Source: Actinocatenispora sera (lineage in GTDB: Bacteria; Actinomycetota; Actinomycetes; Mycobacteriales; Micromonosporaceae). Taken from it: a DNA stretch of 64,000 nucleotides. The stretch lies in assembly GCF_018324685.1 (NCBI RefSeq), contig NZ_AP023354.1, positions 372,001-436,000 of the forward strand, in the 5' to 3' direction. Within the stretch, counting starts at the first letter, position 1. Each line of letters begins with the position of its first letter. This document shows positions 23,323 to 31,128 of this stretch, piece after piece. The position numbers and the translations under genes were made by a program. Below the pieces are notes generated by a model. The model ran no database searches. It was not told the DNA's origin and worked only from the letters and a program-made list of their open reading frames with translations.

Positions 23323-23979
23323 GTGACCGAGGCCAACCCCGACGAGCAGGACCACCGGCTTCCCGACGGCGGAGACGGCTGGCGTCCCGCCGACGAGCAG
23401 GAGGGCCGGCTCGGCGACGAACCGGGCCGCCGGCCCGGCGACAACCAGGGCGGCCGGGTGCCCGCCGACGAGCAGGAGAGCCGGCCCGGCGACCAGCAGG
23501 ACGGCCGGCCCGGCGACGAGCAGGTCGGTCGGCGGCTCGCCGATACCGTCGCCCGGCTGCGCCGGTCGATGCGCCGGGCGGCGCGGGCCAGCGCGCCGGA
23601 CAACCCGCTGTCGGTGGCGCAGCTGGAGCTGATGGCCCGGCTCGCGGAACGGCCGGGCAGCCGGCCGGGGGAACTGGCCCGCGCCCTGCGGATCGCCCCG
23701 AACACGGTGACGACCCTGGTCAACGCGCTGGTACGGGCCCGGATGGTGCGGCGCGACGACGATCCGGCCGACCGCCGCACGGTCCACCTCACGCTCACCG
23801 CACACGGTCGGGCCACCCTCGCCCGCTGGGAGCGCACCAACGAGGCGATCCTGAGCCGGGCGCAGGCGCGGCTCGACGCCGATCAGCGGGCCGCGCTCCG
23901 CACCGCGCTGCCGGCGCTCGCCCGGCTGATCGAGGAGATCGACAGCGACACCGGGGATGGCCGCGCCGCCCGACGCTGA
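23323..23979 (+). CDS. MarR-family regulator with repetitive acidic N-terminal extension
   Basis: The protein is 218 aa. Residues about 70-200 are a normal MarR winged-helix domain (LSVAQLELMARL, PGELARALRIAPNTVTTLVNALV as recognition helix, wing DPADRRTVHLTLT). Residues 1-68 are an extra low-complexity segment built from about five loose copies of a nine-residue unit like DEQEGRPGD. Family members average 140-160 residues, so the extension is unusual. GTG at 23323 follows GAGGAC; a start nearer residue 70 would give a standard MarR but has no clear ribosome binding site. It probably controls the adjacent DHA2 exporter. Confidence 0.85.
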   Translation: MTEANPDEQDHRLPDGGDGWRPADEQEGRLGDEPGRRPGDNQGGRVPADEQESRPGDQQDGRPGDEQVGRRLADTVARLRRSMRRAARASAPDNPLSVAQLELMARLAERPGSRPGELARALRIAPNTVTTLVNALVRARMVRRDDDPADRRTVHLTLTAHGRATLARWERTNEAILSRAQARLDADQRAALRTALPALARLIEEIDSDTGDGRAARR

Positions 23980-24040
23980 CCGGGTGACGGCGGTGGGCGT
24001 TTGCGGTCGGCGGGACGGTCAGCGCGGCTAGGGTCGGGGC

Positions 24041-24931
24041 ATGCACGCAGGTACCTCGGACGGTCGGTTGTTCCTGGACGTACGGGGCAAGCCCGGCGCG
24101 CCGCCGCTGCTGTACCTGCACGGTGGGCCCGGGATGGGCTGCCACGAGTTCATGGAGTGGCAGGGTGACCGGCTCAGCCAGCGCCTGCACGTGATCGGGC
24201 TGGACCAGCGCGGCACGCTGCGCTCGGCGCCGCTGGCCGACGGCGAGACGCTCGACGAGTCCGACGTGATCGCCGACTGCGAGGCGCTCCGCGAGTCGAT
24301 GGGCATCCAGCGGTGGGCGGTGCTCGGACACTCGTTCGGCGGCCGGATGGCGCTGCGGTACGCGCACCGGCACCCGGAGCGGATCTCCGCGGTGCTGTTC
24401 GAGAACCCCGGCTGGGACCTCGCCGAGGCGGACCGGGCGAAGCTGCTCGCCGCCGCGCCGCTGTTCACCGAGCTGGGCGATCCGGTGTCGGCGACCCGGT
24501 GCCGCAACCTCGCCGCGGCGCCCCGGTTCGAACACTGGGAGGTCGTGGACCTGCTGGCCGGCCTGGGCGAGCGGCACCTGGAGCTGTACGTGCACCGGCC
24601 GGAGGCGCGGTCGGCGCTCGCGGCGACGCTGGCAAGCGCGTTCCCGGCCGAACTGCGCGACCGCGGCGACGCGGCCGCCCGCCGGCTGCTCGCCGCGCCG
24701 GACGTGCTCGCCTCGATGGTCGGCCTGCTGCCCGGGCTGGCCGTACCGGCGTTGCTCATGAAGGGGCGCTACGACCTGGTCACCGGGCCGTCCCAGCTGG
24801 CGGCGTTCCGGGCCGATGTACCGGACGGGCGGGTGGAGCTGTTTCCGCGCTCGGCGCACTACCCGCAGCTGGAGGAGCCGGAGCTCTATCAGACGACCGT
24901 GCAGGCGTTCGTCATCGCGCACGCCCGCTGA
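24041..24931 (+). CDS. Alpha/beta hydrolase, proline-iminopeptidase-like (S33)
   Basis: The protein is 296 aa. It has the oxyanion-hole motif HGGPG (27-31), nucleophile Ser98 in GHSFGG, an acidic residue Asp245 (GRYDLVTGP) and His273 (RSAHYPQLEEP). HGGPG plus GLDQRGTLRS is the hallmark of prolyl aminopeptidase-like hydrolases, which release N-terminal proline or act on esters and amides. The cap domain (residues about 125-225) is helical. No signal peptide is seen, so it is cytoplasmic. It stands alone, followed by a dyad terminator; the true substrate is not predictable. Confidence 0.88.
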   Translation: MHAGTSDGRLFLDVRGKPGAPPLLYLHGGPGMGCHEFMEWQGDRLSQRLHVIGLDQRGTLRSAPLADGETLDESDVIADCEALRESMGIQRWAVLGHSFGGRMALRYAHRHPERISAVLFENPGWDLAEADRAKLLAAAPLFTELGDPVSATRCRNLAAAPRFEHWEVVDLLAGLGERHLELYVHRPEARSALAATLASAFPAELRDRGDAAARRLLAAPDVLASMVGLLPGLAVPALLMKGRYDLVTGPSQLAAFRADVPDGRVELFPRSAHYPQLEEPELYQTTVQAFVIAHAR

Positions 24932-24939
24932 CGCGGGCA

Positions 24940-24962
24940 GGTCCGGTCCGCGGACCGGGACC
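24940..24962. terminator. Bidirectional dyad terminator
   Basis: The palindrome GGTCCGCGGACC is flanked by GGTCC and GGACC arms. It lies between the convergent hydrolase gene and the small gene at 24983. Confidence 0.5.
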
Positions 24963-24982
24963 GTGGTCGGCCGGGACTCGGG

Positions 24983-25273
24983 TCAGAGGACCAGGACGCG
25001 GGCGTGGATGGAGGTGCGCTGCTGCAGCGCGGCGCGCAGCGCCCGGTGCAGGCCGTCTTCCAGGTAGAGGGCGCCGGACCACTCCACCACGTGCGGGAAC
25101 AGGTCGCCGTAGAAGGTGGAGTCCTCGGCCAGCAGCCGGTCCAGGGCCAGGTTGCGCTTGGTGGTGACGAGCTGGTCGAGGCGGACCGGCCGGGGCGGGA
25201 TGTCGGCCCACTGCTTCGTGGACATGCCGTGCTCGGGGTACGGCTTGCCTTCCCGCACCGCCTTGAAGATCAC
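24983..25273 (-). CDS. Small conserved actinobacterial protein with DGLHR motif (ParB/sulfiredoxin-like?)
   Basis: The protein is 96 aa from GTG at 25273, where the family-like start VIFKAVREGKPYPEHG begins. The ribosome binding site (GAGAAGGG) is rather far upstream. The body has RPVRLDQLVTTKRNLALDRLL and ends with YLEDGLHRALRAALQQRTSIHARVL. The DG-H-R-A pattern after a hydrophobic strand resembles the ParB N-terminal/sulfiredoxin fold; that reading is inference. Similar proteins are widespread in Streptomyces and relatives and, as I recall, are sometimes annotated as VapB-like antitoxins, but no toxin gene is adjacent here. The function is unknown. Confidence 0.75.
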   Translation of the reverse strand: MIFKAVREGKPYPEHGMSTKQWADIPPRPVRLDQLVTTKRNLALDRLLAEDSTFYGDLFPHVVEWSGALYLEDGLHRALRAALQQRTSIHARVLVL

Positions 25274-25496
25274 GACCTCACGACCCTTCTCCCCGCCTCG
25301 TCCGCTCAACAGAGTAGCGGTCGGGTCGGGGCGCGCCCTGCGCGTCGACACCGCGGCGGCTGATCCGCCCGGCGAGCCGGCGACCGACCGCCGGGCCACT
25401 CGAAGGTTCCCCAACCGCCTCGGGGCAGGCAACCTTTTGTGCGCCGGGACACGTAGGTACCCACGACGGGCATCGACCCCGGCGGGGAGGAACCGC

Positions 25497-25991
25497 GTGC
25501 AACGTACTGACGACGAAGAGTACGGGGAGTTCGTCGAGGCGCGCTACGACGCGCTCCGCCGGTTCGGCTACCTGCTCTGCGGCGACTGGCACCTCACCGA
25601 GGACGTGGTCGCCGCCGCGCTGACCAAGCTGTACGTGCGCTGGCCGCGGCTGATCCGCGGCGGCAACGCCGACGCGTACGTGCGGCGGATCGTGGTGACC
25701 TGCCTCGCCGACGAGCGGCGCCGCGGGTTCGCCCGCCGGGAGCGGCCGTCCGAACGCACCCCGGACCGCCTCGTCGCCGACCATGCACCGGGCACCACCG
25801 ACCGGCTCGCCGCCGAACAGGCGCTCGCCACCCTGCCGCCGCGGCAGCGCGCCGCGATCGTGCTGCGGTACTGGGAGGACCAGTCCATCGAGCAGACCGC
25901 GCGGCTGCTCGGCTGCTCGACCGGCACCGTCAAGAGCCAGTGCGCCCGGGGCCTCGCCACCCTGCGGGCGCAGCTGACCGCCACCGCCTGA
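25497..25991 (+). CDS. SigE-type (ECF) RNA polymerase sigma factor
   Basis: The protein is 164 aa. I chose the GTG at 25497 because GGGGAGG lies 7 bases upstream. Sigma-2 is at residues about 8-75 (YDALRRFGYLLCGDWHLTEDVVAAALTKLY). Sigma-4 is at about 105-160 (LATLPPRQRAAIVLRYWEDQSIEQTARLLGCSTGTVKSQCARGL). This is the typical SigE/ECF-39-40-like layout of actinomycetes, which often lack a classical zinc anti-sigma factor. It is followed after 37 bases by a membrane protein that probably senses and restrains it. Confidence 0.92.
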   Translation: MQRTDDEEYGEFVEARYDALRRFGYLLCGDWHLTEDVVAAALTKLYVRWPRLIRGGNADAYVRRIVVTCLADERRRGFARRERPSERTPDRLVADHAPGTTDRLAAEQALATLPPRQRAAIVLRYWEDQSIEQTARLLGCSTGTVKSQCARGLATLRAQLTATA

Positions 25992-26028
25992 CCCGCCGCC
26001 GTACCGACATCGTGGAGCACTGAGCGAG

Positions 26029-26877
26029 ATGGACGAAGACGACATCAAGGATGTACTGCGGCGGGCCCTACCGGACGAGTTGCCGCCCGGCGAACTGGAC
26101 CGGGCCCGGCTGCTGCGCGACGGCCACCGGCTGCGCCGCCGGCGCCGTGTCCTCGGGCTCGGCGGTACCGGCGCGGCCGCGGTCGCCGCCGTCGCGGTGG
26201 CCGTCGGTGTCGCGGCGATGCAGGCCGGCCCGGACACCCACCGGTCGGTACCCGCCGGGCCCCGGGCCAGCGCTCGCGCGACGCCGAGCCACCCGCTGCC
26301 CAGCCCGTCGAGAACACGGCCGGAGACCGACCAACAACGGATGGTCCGGCTCACCGGCGCGGTCAAGAACGCGCTCGGGCATCTCGTCCCGGAGGCCTCG
26401 TACAGCGTGGGCAACTACCCCCCGCCGACCGACGAGTACCCGCCGCTGCAGCTGATCCAGCGGCAGCACCGGTGGTACGAGGGGAAGGCCTTGCTGACCA
26501 CCGCGGCCGGCACCGGATCGATCGACATCGGCATCATGCCCGCGGACGGCACCGACGCCGCGCAGGTCGCCGGCTGCGGCACGCCGGACAACCCGCCGCG
26601 GTACCAGAAGGGCACGTTCGCGTGCACGACCCGGTACTACAACGGGCTGGCGGTGTCGGTGCGGACCGAACGCAACCCGAACGGCGCCCGCATCGTGCAC
26701 GTCGCGGCTCGGCTGGACGCCGCCACCGTCGTCTCGGTCGAGGTGTCGAACATCGATCCCAACGACGCATCGGCGCAGCGGCTGGCGCCGGCGCCGAACC
26801 CGCGGGCGGCCAAGCCGGTGGTGTCCGACGACCAGGCCGTCGCGCTCGCCACCGACCCGAGCCTCTCGCTGGGCTGA
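26029..26877 (+). CDS. Membrane protein paired with sigma factor, putative anti-sigma regulator
   Basis: The protein is 282 aa. The first 36 residues are cytosolic (MDEDDIKDVLRRALPDELPPGELDRARLLRDGHRLRRRRR), then one membrane helix (about 42-66), then an extracytoplasmic domain of about 215 residues with several cysteines (GCGTPDNPP, FACTTRYYNG) and a Pro/Thr-rich stalk. This short-cytosolic-arm, single-span, extracellular-sensor layout is what actinomycete membrane partners of SigE-type factors look like. The gene is tightly downstream of one. It has no zinc-binding HxxxCxxC motif, so it is not a ZAS anti-sigma. The function is inferred from context. Confidence 0.72.
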   Translation: MDEDDIKDVLRRALPDELPPGELDRARLLRDGHRLRRRRRVLGLGGTGAAAVAAVAVAVGVAAMQAGPDTHRSVPAGPRASARATPSHPLPSPSRTRPETDQQRMVRLTGAVKNALGHLVPEASYSVGNYPPPTDEYPPLQLIQRQHRWYEGKALLTTAAGTGSIDIGIMPADGTDAAQVAGCGTPDNPPRYQKGTFACTTRYYNGLAVSVRTERNPNGARIVHVAARLDAATVVSVEVSNIDPNDASAQRLAPAPNPRAAKPVVSDDQAVALATDPSLSLG

Positions 26878-27055
26878 GCGCCCGGATCGAACCCGGACGA
26901 GGGTGCCCAGCAACCCGACAGCCGCGCCGACGCCGGGAGGCGCGGGCCGGCCGGGCGACGCGGAAGCCTCGAGTCGACCGGCCCGGCGACACCGGAGGCG
27001 CGGGTCGCGCGGCCCAGCGGCGGTCGGGCCCGGATCCGCGGCGACGATGCGCGGG

Positions 27056-27967
27056 TCAGCCGGCGATGGTGGCGCGGATGCCCCAGGCGCCCCGCCACGT
27101 ATCGCCCGGCGCCAGCACGATCAGGTCCTGGCCGGAACGTAGCGCGTCCGGCGGGCAGGTCATCGGCTCCACCGCGAGCGAGCGGCGGGTCCGCGGCGGC
27201 TTCGCGGTGTCCGCGGTGAACAGCTGCACCCAGCCGAACGACTCGTCCGCCCACAGCGTCACCGTGTGCCCGCCCGGGCTGGTCAACGTCACCTCGACGG
27301 TCCCCGCGTCCCCGCGGGACAGGTTGGTGAACGCGGTGTCCAGCACCGTGTCGCCGATCGGCCGCGAGGTACCGAAGTCGTACCCGGTGCCGGCGACCGG
27401 ATCGGTGCGCACCGGCAGGCCCCGCTCGTCGGTGCGCAGCACCGTACGGGCCGGCACCCGCAGCAGCCACTCGTCGAGCGGGCCGGGCAGCCGCAGGTAC
27501 GGGTGGCAGCCGAGGCCGAACGGCGCCGGCGCGTCGGCCAGGTTGCGCACGCTGTGCTCGGCCCGCAGGCCGTGCTCGGACACCGTCCACCGGGTGGTCA
27601 GCGCCAGCGACCACGGGTACCCGGGCTGGGCCGGCACCGCGCAGCCGACCGTGACGGAGTCGGGCGTACCGGCGAGGCGGCGCCACGGCATCCAGCGCAC
27701 CAGGCCGTGGATGGCGTTGTGCTTGGCCGGCTCGCTCAGCGCCAGCTGGTGCTCGCCGCCGCCGAACTCGTAGCGGCCGTCCCGGAGGCGGTTCGGCCAC
27801 GGCGCGAGCTGGGCGCCGGCGCCGCCGGGACAGATCTCGTCGGTGCCGTACCCGTCGAGGACCGGGACGTTGCGCACCCCGTACGCGCGGATGCCGCCGC
27901 CGACCTCGACCACGGTGGCGCGGTGCGTGCCGGCCTCGATGTCCCACTGTTCGCCCGAGAGCGCCAT
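27056..27967 (-). CDS. Aldose 1-epimerase family protein
   Basis: The protein is 303 aa from ATG at 27967, preceded by GGAAGG. It has a galactose-mutarotase beta-sandwich. Substrate-binding and catalytic signatures are visible: LAPWPNRLRDGRYEFGG (Asn-Arg), KHNAIHGLVRWMPW (His), GLGCHPYLRLPG (second His) and a C-terminal LAVEPMTCPPDALRSG (catalytic Glu). It should interconvert anomers of free or phosphorylated sugars in the cytosol. It lies 40 bases downstream of the HxlR regulator gene in the same direction, so it may be part of that transcript. Confidence 0.9.
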   Translation of the reverse strand: MALSGEQWDIEAGTHRATVVEVGGGIRAYGVRNVPVLDGYGTDEICPGGAGAQLAPWPNRLRDGRYEFGGGEHQLALSEPAKHNAIHGLVRWMPWRRLAGTPDSVTVGCAVPAQPGYPWSLALTTRWTVSEHGLRAEHSVRNLADAPAPFGLGCHPYLRLPGPLDEWLLRVPARTVLRTDERGLPVRTDPVAGTGYDFGTSRPIGDTVLDTAFTNLSRGDAGTVEVTLTSPGGHTVTLWADESFGWVQLFTADTAKPPRTRRSLAVEPMTCPPDALRSGQDLIVLAPGDTWRGAWGIRATIAG

Positions 27968-28007
27968 GCCGCGCAGCCTTCCTGTGCCGGTGGATCCCGA
28001 CAGGAAT

Positions 28008-28445
28008 CTACCGAGCCGGGGCAGGCTCGGCGGCACGATCCACCGCGGCCGGACCCGAACGCGTGGCTTCGGTGTCGTACCGGGCGCGGGCGGCCTCGAC
28101 GTCGTCCATGTGCCGCTCGGTCCACTCCCGCACCGCGACCAGCGGCGGGGCGAGACTGCGGCCGAGGTCGGTCAGCGCGTAGCCGACCGACGGCGGCGAG
28201 GTCGGGTACACCCGGCGGGTCACGAAGCCGTTGCGCTCCAGCGCCCGCAGGTTCGCGGTCAGCACCTTCTGGCTGACGCCCTCGATCTGCCGGCGCAGCT
28301 CGCCGAACCGGTGTTCTCGCGTCAGCAGCGCACCGACGATCAACGCGGTCCACTTGTTCGCGATCACGTCGAGCAACGGCCGGCAGGGGCACTGCGCCAG
28401 ATAGGCATCGTAATGATGTTCGTGCTGGTCATCGGTGGTTTCCAT
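28008..28445 (-). CDS. HxlR-family transcriptional regulator
   Basis: The protein is 145 aa. The diagnostic N-terminal cysteine region CPCRPLLDVIANKWTALIVGAL is followed by FGELRRQIEGVSQKVLTANLRALERNGFVTRRVYPTSPPSVGYALTDLG, the winged helix of HxlR proteins. Members sense aldehydes, quinones or redox stress through the N-terminal Cys. It is divergent from a quinone-reductase-type oxidoreductase, a classic pairing. The start codon sits only 8 bp from an inverted repeat, so binding there would block its own transcription. Confidence 0.92.
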   Translation of the reverse strand: METTDDQHEHHYDAYLAQCPCRPLLDVIANKWTALIVGALLTREHRFGELRRQIEGVSQKVLTANLRALERNGFVTRRVYPTSPPSVGYALTDLGRSLAPPLVAVREWTERHMDDVEAARARYDTEATRSGPAAVDRAAEPAPAR

Positions 28446-28453
28446 CGGGTACC

Positions 28454-28474
28454 TAGGCTACAAGATTGTGCCTA
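28454..28474. promoter_or_regulatory. HxlR-type operator (TAGGC-N11-GCCTA)
   Basis: TAGGC and GCCTA are exact inverted arms around an 11-bp AT-rich spacer that itself contains ACA/TGT symmetry. The site lies between the divergent HxlR and oxidoreductase genes. Confidence 0.65.
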
Positions 28475-28538
28475 CTGGCCAACCGGCACCGGCCGTTCGA
28501 TGATCGTCACGAGACCACCGGGAGACGGGAGAGCAGTG

Positions 28539-29480
28539 ATGCGGGCGATGGTGTGCGACGGCTTCGGCGGTCCGGAGGTGCTGCAGCCGGCCGAGCTGCC
28601 CCGACCCGAGCCGCTCGGTACCGAGGTGCTCGTCCGGGTGCACGCGGCCGGGGTGAACCCGGTCGACTGGAAGACCCGCGCCGACGGCGAGACGCCGGCA
28701 CCCGTCGGGCCCGGCCCGTACGTGCTCGGCTGGGACGTCTCCGGTGTGGTCGAGCAGGTCGGCATCGGGGTGACCCGGTTCGCGGTGGGCGACGAGGTGT
28801 ACGGGATGCCGTGGTTCCCGCGCCAGGCGGGCGGTTACGCGCAGTACGTGACGGCGCCGTCCCGGCAGTTCGCCCGCAAGCCGGCCGGGCTCGAGCACGT
28901 CGAGGCGGCCGGTCTGCCGCTCGCCGGGCTCACCGCCTGGCAGGCGCTCGTCGACACTGCCGACGTACGCCCCGGGCAGCGGGTCCTGGTGACCGCCGCG
29001 GCCGGCGGCGTCGGCCACCTCGCCGTGCAGATCGCCAAGGCCCGCGGCGGGTACGTGCTGGGTACCGCCAGCGCCGGCAAGCACGAGGTGCTGCGCTCGC
29101 TCGGCGTGGACGAGCCCATCGACTACACCAGCGTCGACGTGGCGGACACGGTACGAGACGTCGACGTGGTGCTCGACCTCGTCGGCGGCGCCGCCGGCCC
29201 GTCGCTGCTGCGGGTGCTGCGCCCCGGCGGGATCCTGATCCCGATCGCGGGCGGGGCAAGCGACGCCGCGGTCGCGGCCGCGGCGGACGCCGGGGTACGT
29301 GCGGCCACCGTCCTGGTCGAACCGGACGGGGCGGCACTGACCGAGCTGTCCCGGCTGGTCGACGGCGGCCGGCTCGGGGTACGGGTGGCGGCGACGTTCC
29401 CGCTGGCCGACGCGGCCGAGGCACACCGGCTGGGTGAGCAGGGCCGTACTCTCGGCAAGATCGTCCTCACCGTGTCGTGA
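28539..29480 (+). CDS. NADP-dependent zinc-less alcohol dehydrogenase/quinone oxidoreductase
   Basis: The protein is 313 aa from ATG at 28539 after GGGAGAGC. It is a medium-chain dehydrogenase of the QOR/zeta-crystallin class: a GroES-like domain (HAAGVNPVDWKTRADGE, no structural zinc cysteines) and a Rossmann domain with the NADP-binding motif VLVTAAAGGVGHLAVQIAKARG. It likely reduces quinones or enals with NADPH. It is divergent from and probably repressed by the HxlR regulator, which suggests induction by electrophiles. Confidence 0.92.
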   Translation: MRAMVCDGFGGPEVLQPAELPRPEPLGTEVLVRVHAAGVNPVDWKTRADGETPAPVGPGPYVLGWDVSGVVEQVGIGVTRFAVGDEVYGMPWFPRQAGGYAQYVTAPSRQFARKPAGLEHVEAAGLPLAGLTAWQALVDTADVRPGQRVLVTAAAGGVGHLAVQIAKARGGYVLGTASAGKHEVLRSLGVDEPIDYTSVDVADTVRDVDVVLDLVGGAAGPSLLRVLRPGGILIPIAGGASDAAVAAAADAGVRAATVLVEPDGAALTELSRLVDGGRLGVRVAATFPLADAAEAHRLGEQGRTLGKIVLTVS

Positions 29481-29567
29481 CCGGGTGCCGGATCCGTTCC
29501 CGGAGAGGCGCGGGCCCGCGTCGCTTCGACGCTGGTCGTCCACCGGTGATTGCGGCAACGATGGCGG

Positions 29568-29648
29568 TTGTCCACCGGATGGTGCTTGCCACAGGGCACT
29601 GATTGTCCACAGGACACTGGTTGTCCACAGGGGTGCTGGTTGTCCACA
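29568..29648 (+). repeat. Tandem array of DnaA-box-like TTGTCCACA sites
   Basis: Five units of 17-19 bp each begin with a DnaA-box-like word: TTGTCCACC (29568), TTGCCACA (29586, one base deleted), and three exact TTGTCCACA at 29603, 29621 and 29640. A further near match, TCGTCCACC, lies at 29536. TTGTCCACA is the preferred DnaA box of high-GC actinomycetes. All are in the same orientation and on the same helical side roughly every 1.7 turns. There is no dnaA or dnaN nearby. The gap 29481-29820 has no gene. Confidence 0.8.
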
Positions 29649-29732
29649 GCCCCGCGGCAGCCGGCGGCCGATGGCCGTTTCGACAGCTAGCGTGGATGCC
29701 GGGGTGCCCCCCAGGGTGGGTGGGGGTGTCTC

Positions 29733-29788
<56 letters not shown>

Positions 29789-29820
29789 CCGAAACATCCA
29801 CCACGGCCGGTCAGCGCCGG

Positions 29821-31128
29821 TCAGGGGTCCTCGCTCGCCGGTGCCGGGCCGCGGCCGTCGTAGCGGCGCAGCGCCGGGAATACCAGAGCCAGCACCACGA
29901 TCACCGCGGTCGCGGCGAGGCCGCCCGCGGTCCAGGCGGCGGTCGGCCCGAACGCCTGGGCGGTCAGCCCGGCGCGCACGTCACCGAGCCGGGGCCCGCC
30001 GGCGACCACCGCGGTGAACACGCCCTGCAGCCGGCCGCGCAGCTCGTCCGGCGCGTGCAGCTGCAGGATCGTCTGCCGGTAGACGGAGCTGACCAGGTCG
30101 GCGCAGCCGGCGGCGGCGAGGAACAGCACGGCGAGCCACAGCGAGTGCGCGAGCCCGGCCGCGGCGACCGCGAGCCCCCAGCAGGCGACCGCCCCGACCA
30201 GCGCCAGGCCCTGCCGCCGGATCCGGCCGATCCAGCCGGAGAACAGCCCGCCGACGACCGCGCCGATGGCGATCGCCGAGTACAGCCAGCCGGCCGCCCC
30301 CTCACCGCCGAACTGCATCCGGGCCACGGCGGGAAACAGCGCCCGCGGCATCGCCAGTACGTTCGCGGTCAGGTCGGCGGCGAACGACAGCCACAGCAGC
30401 GGGGTGGCGGCGATGAACGCCAGCCCGGACAGCACGGCGCGCAGGTCCGGCCGGTTCTGCCGGCCGAGCGGCGGCATCGCCGGCAGCCGGAAGCTCGCCC
30501 ACAGCGACACCGTGAACAGCACGGCGTCGACCCCGTACGCGGCGGCGTAGTGGCCGGTGCCGAGCACCGCGCCGGCGAACAGCGGCCCGATCACGGTGGC
30601 CACGCTGGACACGGTGAAGTTGAGCGTGTTGGCGGACGGCACCAGCCCGGTCGGTACCAGCCGGGGCACGATCGCGCCGCGGGTCGGCGACACCACCGCG
30701 AAGCCGACCGCCTGCAGCGCGGTCAGTACCAGCAGCAGCACCGGGCTGTTGAGCCCGAGCAGCGCCTGGGCCAGCAGCGTGAGGGTGACGCCCCAGGTGA
30801 ACAGCGAGCCGACCAGGATCAGCCGTCGCCGGTCCAGCACGTCGGCGATGGCGCCGCCCCAGATCGCGAACACCACCAGCGGGACCAGCCCGGCGAGGCC
30901 GAGGTAGCCGTTCCACGCCGGCTGGTGGGTGATCGCGTCCATCTGCACCGGTACGGCCACCGCGGTGACCTGGAAGCCGATGAACGAGACGCCGTTGCCG
31001 ATCCACATCCGCCGGTACGCCGGGTAGCGCAGCGGCCGGGTGTCCACGGCGACGCGGCCGAGCGGGCCTCGGCGCGCGGCGGTACCGGTATCGGAGGGTT
31101 CGGTGTCCGAGGAGGGGGTGCGGGTCAC
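29821..31128 (-). CDS. MFS exporter (EntS/MFS_3 type), coupled to pdxH
   Basis: The protein is 435 aa. I chose the GTG at 31128 because it overlaps the pdxH stop as GTGA. The protein has about twelve helices; YRRMWIGNGVSFIGFQVTAVAVPVQM and GGAIADVLDRRRLILVGSLF are typical of the enterobactin-exporter-like MFS_3 branch. LHAPDELRGRLQGVFTAV is the conserved loop before helix 11. The substrate is unknown. Pairing with pyridoxamine phosphate oxidase hints at, but does not prove, a vitamin-related role. The 3' end abuts the poly-C region. Confidence 0.88.
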   Translation of the reverse strand: MTRTPSSDTEPSDTGTAARRGPLGRVAVDTRPLRYPAYRRMWIGNGVSFIGFQVTAVAVPVQMDAITHQPAWNGYLGLAGLVPLVVFAIWGGAIADVLDRRRLILVGSLFTWGVTLTLLAQALLGLNSPVLLLVLTALQAVGFAVVSPTRGAIVPRLVPTGLVPSANTLNFTVSSVATVIGPLFAGAVLGTGHYAAAYGVDAVLFTVSLWASFRLPAMPPLGRQNRPDLRAVLSGLAFIAATPLLWLSFAADLTANVLAMPRALFPAVARMQFGGEGAAGWLYSAIAIGAVVGGLFSGWIGRIRRQGLALVGAVACWGLAVAAAGLAHSLWLAVLFLAAAGCADLVSSVYRQTILQLHAPDELRGRLQGVFTAVVAGGPRLGDVRAGLTAQAFGPTAAWTAGGLAATAVIVVLALVFPALRRYDGRGPAPASEDP

